Source of the DNA: DASZTV01 sp035548055
GTDB taxonomy: Bacteria > Actinomycetota > Actinomycetes > JAFAQI01
NCBI GenBank assembly: GCA_035548055.1
Contig: DASZTL010000069.1
Location: 27,864 to 91,863 of the forward strand
DNA: 64,000 nt
Direction of reading: 5' to 3'
Notes under the pieces: model-generated
What the model saw: the letters and a program-made list of their open reading frames with translations, nothing else
Database searches by the model: none
What the model was told of the DNA's origin: nothing
Shown: positions 18,331-27,049 of the stretch, in pieces
Layout: each line of letters starts with the position of its first letter
Numbering within the stretch: position 1 is the first letter of the stretch
Translations under genes and position numbers: made by a program

Positions 18331-19518
18331 CTCCTGGCGGGCGACCGAACGGATGTGGACCTCGTCCGGTCCATCCGCGAGTCGAAGCGTGCGGGCATGG
18401 GCGTACATCGACGCGAGCGGGAAGTCCTCGCTCACCCCGCCGCCGCCGTGGACCTGGATCGCGCGGTCTAGGACGTGACATGCGACTCGCGGTGCGATCA
18501 CCTTGATGGCGGCGACCTCGGTGCGAGCGCCCTTCGCGCCGACCGTGTCGATGAGCCACGCGGTCTTGAGGGTCAGCAGGCGGGCCTGCTCGATCGCCAT
18601 CCGAGCTTCGGCGATGTCAGCCTGCACCGTGCCCTGCTGCGCGATCGGCTTGCCGAACGCGACGCGCGAGGTCGCTCGCTTGCACATGAGCTCGAGGGCG
18701 CGCTCCGACATCCCGATCGCCCGCATGCAATGGTGGATCCGACCGGGGCCGAGCCGGGCCTGCGCGATGGCGAATCCGGCGCCCTCCTCGGAGATGAGAT
18801 TCGACGCCGGCACCCGGACGTCCTCGAACGCGATCTCGCAGTGTCCGTGCTGGTCCCAGTAGCCGAAGACGGGTAGCGGGCGAACCACCGTGACCCCTGG
18901 CGTGTCCATGGGGACGAGGATCATGGACTGCTGCGCGTGCGCCGATGCGTTGGCGTCGGTCTTGCCCATCACGATCATCACCGCGCAACGTGGGTCGGCG
19001 GCCCCGCTGATCCACCACTTGCGGCCGTTGATGACGTAGTCGTCGCCGTCGCGTCGGATGTCCGTGGCGATGTTGGTCGCGTCGGACGAAGCGACTGCCG
19101 GCTCCGTCATGGCGAATGCCGACCGGATCTCACCGTCGAGGAGGGGGCGCAGCCAGCGTTCCTTCTGCTCAGACGTCCCGAACAGGTGCAGCACCTCCAT
19201 GTTCCCGGTGTCAGGCGCGGCGCAGTTCAGGGCCTCAGGCGCGAGGTGCGGAGAGCGGCCGGTGATCTCGGCAAGATGCGCGTAGTCGACGTTCGACAGC
19301 CCCGACTCTGCCGGCAAGAAGAGATTCCACAGGCCACGGGCCTTCGCCTCGACCTTCAGGTCCTCGATGACCGGAGGGACGTAGTGCCCGCGACCTGCCG
19401 CGGTCATCTCCCGTCGCTGCTCCTCGTACACGGGCTCCGCCGGGTAGACATGCGAGTCCATGAACTCGTTGAGGCGCTTGGTGTAGTCCTCCGCCGTGGC
19501 TGACAGCGCGAAGTCCAT
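18310..19518 (-). CDS. Acyl-CoA dehydrogenase (ACAD10/11-like)
   Basis: A 402-residue FAD-dependent acyl-CoA dehydrogenase. FAMTEPAVASSDATNI and WWISGAADPRC are the FAD/substrate-binding middle domain, and the C-terminal helical domain carries RVAFGKPIAQQGTVQ and the IQVHGGGGVSEDFPLA segment. This longer-start subfamily is related to eukaryotic ACAD10/11 and acts on unusual or long acyl-CoAs; the substrate here is unknown. A HAD-type hydrolase encoded nearby at 20198 recalls the HAD domain fused to ACAD10, a weak contextual link. Confidence 0.88.
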   Translation of the reverse strand: MDFALSATAEDYTKRLNEFMDSHVYPAEPVYEEQRREMTAAGRGHYVPPVIEDLKVEAKARGLWNLFLPAESGLSNVDYAHLAEITGRSPHLAPEALNCAAPDTGNMEVLHLFGTSEQKERWLRPLLDGEIRSAFAMTEPAVASSDATNIATDIRRDGDDYVINGRKWWISGAADPRCAVMIVMGKTDANASAHAQQSMILVPMDTPGVTVVRPLPVFGYWDQHGHCEIAFEDVRVPASNLISEEGAGFAIAQARLGPGRIHHCMRAIGMSERALELMCKRATSRVAFGKPIAQQGTVQADIAEARMAIEQARLLTLKTAWLIDTVGAKGARTEVAAIKVIAPRVACHVLDRAIQVHGGGGVSEDFPLASMYAHARTLRLADGPDEVHIRSVARQELGPYLQ

Positions 19519-19594
19519 GTGCTCCTCCTAGGAATCTGCGCGGGTGAGGCGCCGGTACGTCGAGGCACAAGTCTTGCGTAGTCGTCCTGTTCTC

Positions 19595-19600
19595 TAGCAT
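19595..19600 (+). promoter_or_regulatory. Putative leaderless -10 box of the LytR_C gene
   Basis: TAGCAT ends 8 nt before GTG 19609, consistent with the TAnnnT leaderless pattern. It lies in the 90-nt gap between divergent genes. Confidence 0.35.
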
Positions 19601-19608
19601 CGAGGGCC

Positions 19609-20187
19609 GTGACCATCCCCGGACGTGGTGATCTTTCGCCGCGACACAAGCACCGCAACTGGCGGCAGCGGTTCGCAGTTGCGGCCGTCGTGCTTGCCGT
19701 CGCCGGTCTGGGTTTCGGCAGCTACGAGCTCTTCGATGGCGGCACGGCGGCGTCCCCGGCCGTGCTTTCGCGATGTCCGTCGGCCGCACCCACCCCGCCG
19801 GCACAGCACGTGCGGCTGACGGTGCGCAATGCGACTCTCAAGACCGGGCTCGCCGCCGACGTCGCGCACCAGCTACGGCAGCGCAGCTTCACGATCGGCA
19901 AGGTCGGCAACACCTTGTTTCGGGGCAAGGGCGTTGCGACCGTGCAGTACAGCGCCGACCGATCGGAGGCGGCCCGTCTGGTCGCGGCCCAGTTCGATGG
20001 CGCGACCCTGATGCCCGTCGACGGCAGCAAGACCCTCGAGCTCGACATCGGACCCAAGTTCCGCGCCCTCGTCCCGGTGGCGCAGGCCGACGCGGCCGAG
20101 CGCGCAATCCTCAACGCGTCGTCACCGAGCCCTTCCGTGACGCCGAGTCCCACCTGCACGCCAAGCGCGGCTGCTACGACGTCGTAG
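19609..20187 (+). CDS. LytR C-terminal-domain membrane protein
   Basis: A 192-residue protein with a basic cytoplasmic N-terminus, one membrane helix (about residues 22-42, FAVAAVVLAVAGLGFGSYEL) and an extracytoplasmic LytR_C-like domain (VRLTVRNATLKTGLAADVAHQLRQ ... GKVGN), ending in a Ser/Pro/Thr-rich tail. LytR_C domains occur in cell-wall polymer ligases and as stand-alone proteins. No catalytic LCP domain is present, so the role is unknown. Divergent from the acyl-CoA dehydrogenase. Confidence 0.75.
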   Translation: MTIPGRGDLSPRHKHRNWRQRFAVAAVVLAVAGLGFGSYELFDGGTAASPAVLSRCPSAAPTPPAQHVRLTVRNATLKTGLAADVAHQLRQRSFTIGKVGNTLFRGKGVATVQYSADRSEAARLVAAQFDGATLMPVDGSKTLELDIGPKFRALVPVAQADAAERAILNASSPSPSVTPSPTCTPSAAATTS

Positions 20188-20190
20188 TGT
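20185..20190 (+). promoter_or_regulatory. Putative leaderless -10 box of the HAD hydrolase gene
   Basis: TAGTGT followed by CGTCCAC and the GTG start at 20198. The arrangement is nearly identical to that before the methyltransferase gene at 53276. Confidence 0.35.
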
Positions 20191-20197
20191 CGTCCAC

Positions 20198-20875
20198 GTG
20201 ACCACCGAGCTCAAGGCGTTGATCGTCGACTACGGCGGGGTGCTGACCTCCCCGTTGTTGGACACGACGGACAACTGGCTCGACAGCGATGGCATCGACC
20301 CGGTCAGCTTCAAGGCAGCGATGCGGGAGTGGCTCGGGACCGCCTACGGGACCGACGCGGCGGACAGCCCGGTTCACGCGCTGGAGCGAGGCGAGGTCGA
20401 GGTCCCCGACTTCGAGCGTCAGCTTGCCGCCCATCTGAGGACCGTGGACGGTCGTCCGGTCGAGGCTGAAGGCCTCCTCACCCGGATGTTCGCCGGGTTC
20501 GGCCACGAGCCTGCGATGACCGCGGCGCTCCGCCACGCCAGGGCGGCGGGACTGTCGACGGCCTTGCTGTCGAACTCCTGGGGTCTGGACTACCCGCGGC
20601 ACGACTGGGAGGAGCTGTTCGACGCGGTTGTCATCTCCGGCGAGGTCGGAATGCGCAAACCCGAAGCCCGCATCTTCGAGCTGGCGGCAGGAAAGCTGGG
20701 TCTGGCTCCCGAGTCCTGCGTCTTCGTCGACGACCTCGCTCCCAACATCCGGGGAGCGGTCGCGGTCGGGATGGTTGGCGTGCACCACGTCACGCCGCAG
20801 CAGACGATCGAGGAGCTCGAGGCGCTCTTCGGGATCGACCTTCGGGCGAACGCCCGCCGTGGGCACAGTGGTTGA
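20198..20875 (+). CDS. HAD-superfamily hydrolase
   Basis: A 225-residue HAD-like protein. Motif I reads VDYGGVLTS: the nucleophile Asp is present but the second Asp of DxD is replaced by Gly, as in HAD-IA proteins of the ACAD10/epoxide-hydrolase N-domain type. Motif II is LLSNSWG, motif III Lys in RKPEARIF, motif IV VFVDDLAPN. Function could be phosphatase or dehalogenase-like; the substitution argues against a standard phosphatase. GTG start, 10 nt after the LytR_C gene. Confidence 0.82.
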   Translation: MTTELKALIVDYGGVLTSPLLDTTDNWLDSDGIDPVSFKAAMREWLGTAYGTDAADSPVHALERGEVEVPDFERQLAAHLRTVDGRPVEAEGLLTRMFAGFGHEPAMTAALRHARAAGLSTALLSNSWGLDYPRHDWEELFDAVVISGEVGMRKPEARIFELAAGKLGLAPESCVFVDDLAPNIRGAVAVGMVGVHHVTPQQTIEELEALFGIDLRANARRGHSG

Positions 20876-20903
20876 GACGCGCTGAGCCTGGAACACTTAC
20901 CCA

Positions 20904-22298
20904 GTGACCGAACGGCTTTCTGCACTCGACGCCTCCTTTCTGTATCTGGAGTCGCCGACGACGGCGATGCATGTCGGAAGCGTCGCGCGGTTCACTCCGC
21001 CTGCGGGGGAGCCGTTCGACTACGACGCGTTCTGCGCACTGGTCGCCCGCCGCATCTCCTTGGTCCCGCGCTACCGCCAGAAGCTCAAGTTCGTGCCGGG
21101 TCGGCTCGCCAACCCGATCTGGGTGGACGACGAAGACTTCGACATCACCTATCACGTGCGGCGAAGCGCGCTGCCGAAGCCGGGTGACGACGGCCAGCTG
21201 CGCGCGCTCGTCGGACGCCTGCAAGGAAGGCCGCTCGATCGGGCCCGTCCGCTGTGGGAGATCTATCTCGTCGAAGGTCTGGCCGACGGCCGGTTCGCGA
21301 TCATCACCAAGACCCATCACGCGATGGTCGACGGGGTCAGCGCAGTCGACATCGGAACCGTCCTTCTCGACGTGTCGCCGACGGTGCAGGATGCCCCCGA
21401 GGACATGTGGGTGCCGAGACCGGAGCCGGGCCGGGCTGGGCTCGTCCTCGGCGCGGTTGCCGACACGCTTCGCCGTCCGGCGGTTGCGGTGGAGACGATG
21501 CGCTCCGGCATCGTCGACGCGCGCGCCGTGGTGGGCCGGGCGGTCGGCGCCCTCAGCGGGATCACGTCGGTGGCACGCACCTCGTTGCGGTCGGCGCCGG
21601 ACAGCCCGCTCAACGCCACGATCGGCGAGCAGCGGCGGTTCGGGATGGCGTCGACCTCGTTGGATGACTACAAGCGAATCCGCAAGACCCACGCCGGCAC
21701 CGTCAACGACGTCGTACTTGCGACCGTCGCAGGTGCCCTGCGCGCCTGGCTGCTGACCCGTGGCGAGGCCGTCGTGCCGAGCACGGTGGTTCGTGCGATG
21801 GTGCCGGTCAGCGTGCGCGGTGAGGGAGAGTCCGGTGCACTCGGCAATCGGGTTTCGTCGTACTTCGTCGAGTTGCCGGTCGGTGAGCCGAGCCCCGCGG
21901 TCCGGCTGCACCAGATCAGCTATGCGATGCAGGGCCACAAGGATTCCGGGCAGTCGGTCGGGGCGGATGCCCTGGTGCGGTTGACCGGGTTCGCACCACC
22001 GACGATCCACGCTGCTGCGGCGCGCCTCGGAGCCGGCCTTTCCCGGCGACTGTTCAATGTGATCGTGACGAACGTGCCCGGTCCGCAGTTCCCGCTGTAC
22101 GCGGCCGGCGCCCGGATGGACGACTGCTTCCCCGTCGTTCCGCTCGCGAAGGGTCAGGCCGTGACGATCGGTCTGATGTCCTACAACGGTGGCGTCTACT
22201 ACGGCATGAACTGCGACCGTGATGCGATGCCGGACATCGATGTGCTGGCAACGTGTATCGAGGACTCACTCGCAGAGCTGTTGGAAACAGCCCGATGA
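20904..22298 (+). CDS. Wax ester synthase/diacylglycerol acyltransferase (WS/DGAT)
   Basis: A 464-residue acyltransferase making triacylglycerol or wax esters from acyl-CoA. The catalytic HHxxxDG motif is at 138-144 (His138, His139, Asp143). The C-terminal DUF1298-type domain carries NDVVLATVAGALRAWL and the VTNVPGP segment. Length matches family members of lipid-storing actinobacteria. A lipase-like gene follows 22 nt downstream, so the two may form a storage-lipid unit. Confidence 0.9.
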   Translation: MTERLSALDASFLYLESPTTAMHVGSVARFTPPAGEPFDYDAFCALVARRISLVPRYRQKLKFVPGRLANPIWVDDEDFDITYHVRRSALPKPGDDGQLRALVGRLQGRPLDRARPLWEIYLVEGLADGRFAIITKTHHAMVDGVSAVDIGTVLLDVSPTVQDAPEDMWVPRPEPGRAGLVLGAVADTLRRPAVAVETMRSGIVDARAVVGRAVGALSGITSVARTSLRSAPDSPLNATIGEQRRFGMASTSLDDYKRIRKTHAGTVNDVVLATVAGALRAWLLTRGEAVVPSTVVRAMVPVSVRGEGESGALGNRVSSYFVELPVGEPSPAVRLHQISYAMQGHKDSGQSVGADALVRLTGFAPPTIHAAAARLGAGLSRRLFNVIVTNVPGPQFPLYAAGARMDDCFPVVPLAKGQAVTIGLMSYNGGVYYGMNCDRDAMPDIDVLATCIEDSLAELLETAR

Positions 22299-22320
22299 CA
22301 GCGCTGTTGGAGATCGCGGA

Positions 22321-23298
22321 ATGAGCCAGGCAGCACCCAGGCGCGGCCTGGTCCTCGGGGGCGGTGGCGTGCTTGGCGCCGCCTGGATGATCGGCGCGTT
22401 GTCGGCGGTCTCCGACGCCTACGAATGGGACCCGCGTGACGCCGAGATCGTCGTCGGTACGTCGGCGGGCTCGGTCGTCGGGGCGATGCTCGCCTGCGGG
22501 CTGGGAGTCGAGACGCTGATCAACCACCAGCGCGGGATCGTCGCGCCGGGTGATCCCGACATCGGCTTCGATCCCGACACGGCCGCGGGCGGCACGTTGC
22601 CACCGAGGCCGCAGCTACGGATCGGGTCGGCGTCGCTCCTGGCGAAGACCGTCCTGCACCCGCGGCGACTCCCGGTGCTCGCGGCGCTGTCGGGCCTCGC
22701 TCCCCGCGGCCGCGGCACGCTCGCTGCCCTCGAGGAGCTCGTCCGTCAGGTGAATCCCGACGGCACGTGGCCGGAGCATCCGGCCGCCTGGATGATTGCC
22801 ATGGACTACGACGCCGGGAAACGGGTCGCCTTCGGCTCACCGGGTGCGCCCGAGGCGAGCCTGTCCGACGCCGTCATGGCGTCGTGCTCGATCCCCGGCT
22901 GGTTCGCGCCGATCGAGATCTCGGGCCATTGCTACGTCGATGGCGGCACCCTCTCGCCCACCTCACTTGACCTGCTCGCCGGGCGTGGCCTGGATGAGGT
23001 CATCGTGCTCGCGCCGATGATCTCCTTCGACTACGACGAGCCCTCGACTGTCGTGGCCCGCATGGAGCGCCGGTTTCGGCGGGCCATGACGAAACGCGTC
23101 CTTCGCGAGGCAGGGAAGGTGCGTCGCTCCGGCACGGCCGTCACGTTGCTCGGCCCCGGCAGCGAGGATCTGGAGGCGATCGGGGTGAACTTGATGGACC
23201 ATCGTCGTCGGGGCGCCGTCCTGGACACCGCGTTGCGGACAACCGCTGCCGCGCTCGCCGGTGTGACTTCGCCGTCACCGCTTTCCGAAGCGGGTTAG
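22321..23298 (+). CDS. Patatin-like phospholipase
   Basis: A 325-residue protein of the patatin/RssA class. The oxyanion loop is LGGGGVLGAAW near the N-terminus, the nucleophile elbow is GTSAG with Ser48, and the catalytic Asp is Asp207 in DGG. By family it should hydrolyse acyl chains of phospholipid or neutral lipid. ATG 22321 directly after a GGA-rich stretch; downstream of the WS/DGAT gene on the same strand. Confidence 0.88.
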   Translation: MSQAAPRRGLVLGGGGVLGAAWMIGALSAVSDAYEWDPRDAEIVVGTSAGSVVGAMLACGLGVETLINHQRGIVAPGDPDIGFDPDTAAGGTLPPRPQLRIGSASLLAKTVLHPRRLPVLAALSGLAPRGRGTLAALEELVRQVNPDGTWPEHPAAWMIAMDYDAGKRVAFGSPGAPEASLSDAVMASCSIPGWFAPIEISGHCYVDGGTLSPTSLDLLAGRGLDEVIVLAPMISFDYDEPSTVVARMERRFRRAMTKRVLREAGKVRRSGTAVTLLGPGSEDLEAIGVNLMDHRRRGAVLDTALRTTAAALAGVTSPSPLSEAG

Positions 23299-23310
23299 GG
23301 ACAACGCGGG

Positions 23311-23790
23311 GTGCGGGTCTACCTGCCCGCCACCGTCCCGCTGCTGCGGGACTGGATCGCCGCGGACGCCGCCAGTGCGGCCGGCGCGGCGTACGCCGTA
23401 ACCCCATCCCTTCGCGAGTGGTACCGCGAAGGTGACGCTGACGAGCTCGAGTATGCCGCGTCATCGCTGGCCGCGGTTGCCGCGCTCGACCTGCTCGCGG
23501 CCGATGTCGACGCGCCGGCCCGACGTGTGGTGCTTGCCGTCGACGTCGACGATGCCGACTGCTCGCCTGATCCGGATGAACGCGGCGCGGTGCGGCTGCG
23601 GAGTGCGGTGCCGGTGTCGCGGTGGGCGAGCGCGCTGGTCGACGACGATTCCGCTGCTGCCAGCGTCGGTGCGGCGGTGACCCTGCTGCGTGACGCGACG
23701 GCGCCTCCTGACGACGTCGACTTCGCGCGCGGCGAGACAGCGGCCGCCGAGCTCGGGTGGTACGCGGTGCAGGAGCTGGGGTTCCTGTGA
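23311..23790 (+). CDS. DUF6912-like conserved actinobacterial protein
   Basis: A 159-residue acidic, alanine-rich protein opening MRVYLPAT and ending EELGWYAVQELGFL-like. I associate it with an actinobacterial family annotated DUF6912, with no known function. It overlaps pruA by 4 nt (GTGA) so they are coupled. The family assignment is from memory of the N-terminal signature only. Confidence 0.65.
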   Translation: MRVYLPATVPLLRDWIAADAASAAGAAYAVTPSLREWYREGDADELEYAASSLAAVAALDLLAADVDAPARRVVLAVDVDDADCSPDPDERGAVRLRSAVPVSRWASALVDDDSAAASVGAAVTLLRDATAPPDDVDFARGETAAAELGWYAVQELGFL

Positions 23791-25400
23791 GCGACCTCCC
23801 CGTCAACGAGCCGGCGCGCGACTACGCCCCCGGTACGGCGGAGCGGGAGTCCCTCGCGGCGGCGCTCGACGCACTCACCGCGGGAGACCCGATCGATCTC
23901 ACCCTGACGATCGGCGGCCAACAGCGGACCGGCAGTGGCGACCCGATCGACGTCGTGCAGCCGCATCGGCACAGCGCCTTGCTCGGCCGCACCTGGCAGG
24001 CGTCGAAGGCGGAGGTCGCCGCCGCAGTCGATGCGGCCCTCGTCGCAGGCGAGGACTGGCGTCGTCGCACGGTGCACGAGCGGGCTGCCGTGTTCGACCG
24101 GGCCGCCGACCTCCTGGCCGGTCCATGGCGGGATCTGGTCAACGCGGCCACGATGCTCGGACAGTCGAAGACCTGCTATCAGGCCGAGATCGACTCGGCA
24201 TGCGAGCTGATCGACTTCTGGCGCTTCAACGGCGCGTTCGCGCGACAGATCGAGGAGCAGCAGCCGCTCTCGACCCCGGCCGCAACCAACCGCATCGATC
24301 ATCGTCCGTTGGAAGGCTTCGTCCTGGCGATCACGCCGTTCAACTTCACCTCGATCGCCGGAAATCTCCCGACGGCGCCGGCGCTCATGGGGGTGCCTGT
24401 GGTGTGGAAGCCGTCACCCACGCAGGCGTTGGCCGCCCATCACACGATGCGTCTGCTCGAGGCGGCCGGACTGCCACCTGGGGTGATCAACCTCGTCACC
24501 GGTGACGGTGCAGCAGTGAGCGAGGTTGCGCTCGTCGATCCACGGTTGTCCGGGGTCCACTTCACAGGATCGACACCGACGTTTCGCCACTTGTGGCGTG
24601 CGGTCTCGGACCATCTCGACGGCTATCGCGACTTCCCGCGTCTCGTCGGCGAGACCGGCGGGAAGGACTTCGTCGTCGCCCACCCGTCTGCCGATGTGGA
24701 TGCGCTTCGCGTCGGGCTCGTGCGCGGAGCCTTCGAGTACCAGGGGCAGAAGTGCTCCGCCGCCTCGCGCGCGTTCATCGCCGCGTCGGTGTGGGAGCGC
24801 CTGCGCGACGACCTGGCCGACACGGTGCGCGCCATTCCCATGGGTGATCCGACGGACTTCGCCATGTTCATGGGCGCCGTCATCGACCGTCGTGCCTACG
24901 ACCGCATCACCGCAGCGGTCGGGCGTGCTCGCGCCGACGACTCGATCGTGGTCCTCGCCGGCGGCGGCGCCGATGACAGCGAAGGGTTCTTCGTCGAACC
25001 CACCGTCCTGGTCGGGACTGATCCCGACCAGGAGGTCTTCACCTCTGAGTTGTTCGGTCCGGTGCTGGCGGTTCACGTGTACGACGACGCGGACTATGCG
25101 GAGATCCTGCGCCGTGTCGACCGCGCGACCCCGTTCGCGTTGACCGGAGCAGTGTTCGCGACCGATCCGGCCGCCGTCGATCTCGCGCGTGACGTGCTCC
25201 GCTATGCCGCCGGCAACTTCTACGTGAATGACAAGCCGACGGGGGCGGTCGTGGGCCAACAGCCGTTCGGGGGCGCCAGGGCGAGCGGCACCAACGACAA
25301 GGCCGGGTCGGCGTACAACCTGTTGCGCTGGACCAGTCCCCTGGTAGTGAAGGAGACTCTCCGGCCAACGGGGGAATGGCGTTACCCCCATATGGGCTGA
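23787..25400 (+). CDS. pruA: L-glutamate gamma-semialdehyde dehydrogenase (1-pyrroline-5-carboxylate dehydrogenase)
   Basis: A 537-residue aldehyde dehydrogenase oxidising glutamate semialdehyde to glutamate, the second step of proline catabolism. Motifs: NFTSIAGN and WKPSPTQAL for NAD binding, FTGSTPTF, GETGGK with the general base Glu, and catalytic Cys323 in YQGQKCSAASRAF. The C-terminal FGGARASGTNDKAG segment is specific for the P5C dehydrogenase group. The proline dehydrogenase partner is not in this window. Start GTG 23787 overlaps the preceding stop. Confidence 0.92.
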   Translation: MSDLPVNEPARDYAPGTAERESLAAALDALTAGDPIDLTLTIGGQQRTGSGDPIDVVQPHRHSALLGRTWQASKAEVAAAVDAALVAGEDWRRRTVHERAAVFDRAADLLAGPWRDLVNAATMLGQSKTCYQAEIDSACELIDFWRFNGAFARQIEEQQPLSTPAATNRIDHRPLEGFVLAITPFNFTSIAGNLPTAPALMGVPVVWKPSPTQALAAHHTMRLLEAAGLPPGVINLVTGDGAAVSEVALVDPRLSGVHFTGSTPTFRHLWRAVSDHLDGYRDFPRLVGETGGKDFVVAHPSADVDALRVGLVRGAFEYQGQKCSAASRAFIAASVWERLRDDLADTVRAIPMGDPTDFAMFMGAVIDRRAYDRITAAVGRARADDSIVVLAGGGADDSEGFFVEPTVLVGTDPDQEVFTSELFGPVLAVHVYDDADYAEILRRVDRATPFALTGAVFATDPAAVDLARDVLRYAAGNFYVNDKPTGAVVGQQPFGGARASGTNDKAGSAYNLLRWTSPLVVKETLRPTGEWRYPHMG

Positions 25401-25450
25401 CCGTCACCCGGACGGCGTCAACGCGGACGAGGGGAACGAACAGAACGGCA

Positions 25451-27046
25451 ATGCGGACCGCGCGTGCCGCCGCAACGGCGGCCGTGACGAGCAGGGAGCT
25501 GGACCCGCTGAGAGAGCGTCCGCTCTACCTGCGGTCGCTCCGTGCCGTCCTTGCCGTCACGACCGTGATCTACGCCGCCATCCTCCCCGACGAGCTGCTC
25601 CGGTCGGAGCTGTTCCTCGCGACGGTCTCGTCGGCCTATCTGGTCACGACCTTCGGGATCGAGGCCCTGTCGCGCTGGCTGACGGGCGGGTTCTACCGGT
25701 GGTTGTTCTGGCTTGCGCTCGGCGTCGACGGCGCGTTCCTGGCAGGCGCGAGCTACCTGTCGGGCGGATCGGGCGGCCCGGTGCGCTACCTCGTGCTTGT
25801 CTACCTCGCGGTCGTCACGCTGCTCGGTACGGCGCGGATCGGCTTGGCAGCCGCGGTCTGGCAGTCGGTTGCGCAACTCGGTTTCTTCATCGCTCAGTGG
25901 CAGACCAAGCTGCAGGGGTTCGGCGGCTCGGCCGCGTCGAATCGGGAATGGGCCCGGCTTGCGGCCTACCTCGCCGCGCTGTGGGTCCTGACCATCGCGA
26001 CCGCGATGCTCGCCTCCGTGAACCAGCGGGAGCTGCGGCGCCGGCGCGACGAGCTGGATCGGCTGGTCGATCTGGGTCGTGACATGGAGAAGGCCGAGGA
26101 TGCCGCCAGCGTCGGCGTGCTGCTGCTCAACGCCCTGAGCGATGCGTTGGGCTACGACCGGATGATCTTGTTCGAGGTGGACCACGAGCTACCGCGTCTT
26201 CTGACCATCTGCGGGCTGGCCGCGATCGCCGACGACCCTCTGATCGAGGAGACGTCGGTGATCCGGCAGGCGATACAGGAACGCGCGACGATCCGGCTCG
26301 ACGGAATCGATGAGTCGAGGGACCCGTGGCTGTCGATGACGATGCCTGCGATCCGCGATGTGCTCGTCGTTCCGCTCGCTGCCGACGGGATCGTCGGTGT
26401 GCTGGTCGTCGCCCTCGGCCGGTGGGCGGCTAGCCGGTCGGAACAGCGAGTGATCGCGGTGACGGAGCGATTCGCCGGACATGCTGCGGTCGCGTTGCGA
26501 AGCGCCGAGCTGTTGCGCCGGGTACGGCAGCTCGCGATCACGGATGGCTTGACGCAGCTTTCGAACCGGCGCGCGTTCGACCGGGCGCTGGACCGCGAGA
26601 TCGGCCGGGCCGCCCGCGCCGACGGGCGGTTGTCGATCCTGCTGATTGACATCGACAACTTCAAAGCGCTCAACGATGCCCACGGCCACATCGCGGGCGA
26701 CACGGTGCTGCGGCAGATCAGCCGGGCGTTGCAGCGCTCGGTACGTTCCTACGACACGATCGCCCGCTATGGGGGCGAGGAGTTCGCGGCGGTCCTGCCT
26801 GGATGCTCTGCCGGTCTCGCGTTGAAGCTCGCGGACCGGATGCGAGTGGCGGTGCAGGATGCCGCCACCGAGGTGAAGGTGACCGCGAGCGTGGGGGTCG
26901 CGACCTTCCCGTACGACGGCGCGGACGCCTCCACCCTGCTTCGGTCGGCCGACCGAGCGCTCTATGCGTCGAAGCGCGCTGGGCGGAACCGGGTCCGCTC
27001 CGCGGAGCAGGCTCGTGTCGAACTGGACGACATGGGCGATATTTGA
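25451..27046 (+). CDS. Membrane-bound GAF-GGDEF diguanylate cyclase
   Basis: About 531 residues from ATG 25451 (an ATG at 25376 inside pruA is possible). Five or so hydrophobic segments fill the first 190 residues, followed by a short coiled coil, a GAF domain and a C-terminal GGDEF domain. The active site reads GGEEF (441-445), and the product-inhibition site RSYD lies exactly five residues before it, so the enzyme should make c-di-GMP with feedback control. The sensed signal is unknown; no EAL domain is attached. Confidence 0.9.
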   Translation: MRTARAAATAAVTSRELDPLRERPLYLRSLRAVLAVTTVIYAAILPDELLRSELFLATVSSAYLVTTFGIEALSRWLTGGFYRWLFWLALGVDGAFLAGASYLSGGSGGPVRYLVLVYLAVVTLLGTARIGLAAAVWQSVAQLGFFIAQWQTKLQGFGGSAASNREWARLAAYLAALWVLTIATAMLASVNQRELRRRRDELDRLVDLGRDMEKAEDAASVGVLLLNALSDALGYDRMILFEVDHELPRLLTICGLAAIADDPLIEETSVIRQAIQERATIRLDGIDESRDPWLSMTMPAIRDVLVVPLAADGIVGVLVVALGRWAASRSEQRVIAVTERFAGHAAVALRSAELLRRVRQLAITDGLTQLSNRRAFDRALDREIGRAARADGRLSILLIDIDNFKALNDAHGHIAGDTVLRQISRALQRSVRSYDTIARYGGEEFAAVLPGCSAGLALKLADRMRVAVQDAATEVKVTASVGVATFPYDGADASTLLRSADRALYASKRAGRNRVRSAEQARVELDDMGDI

Positions 27047-27049
27047 GGT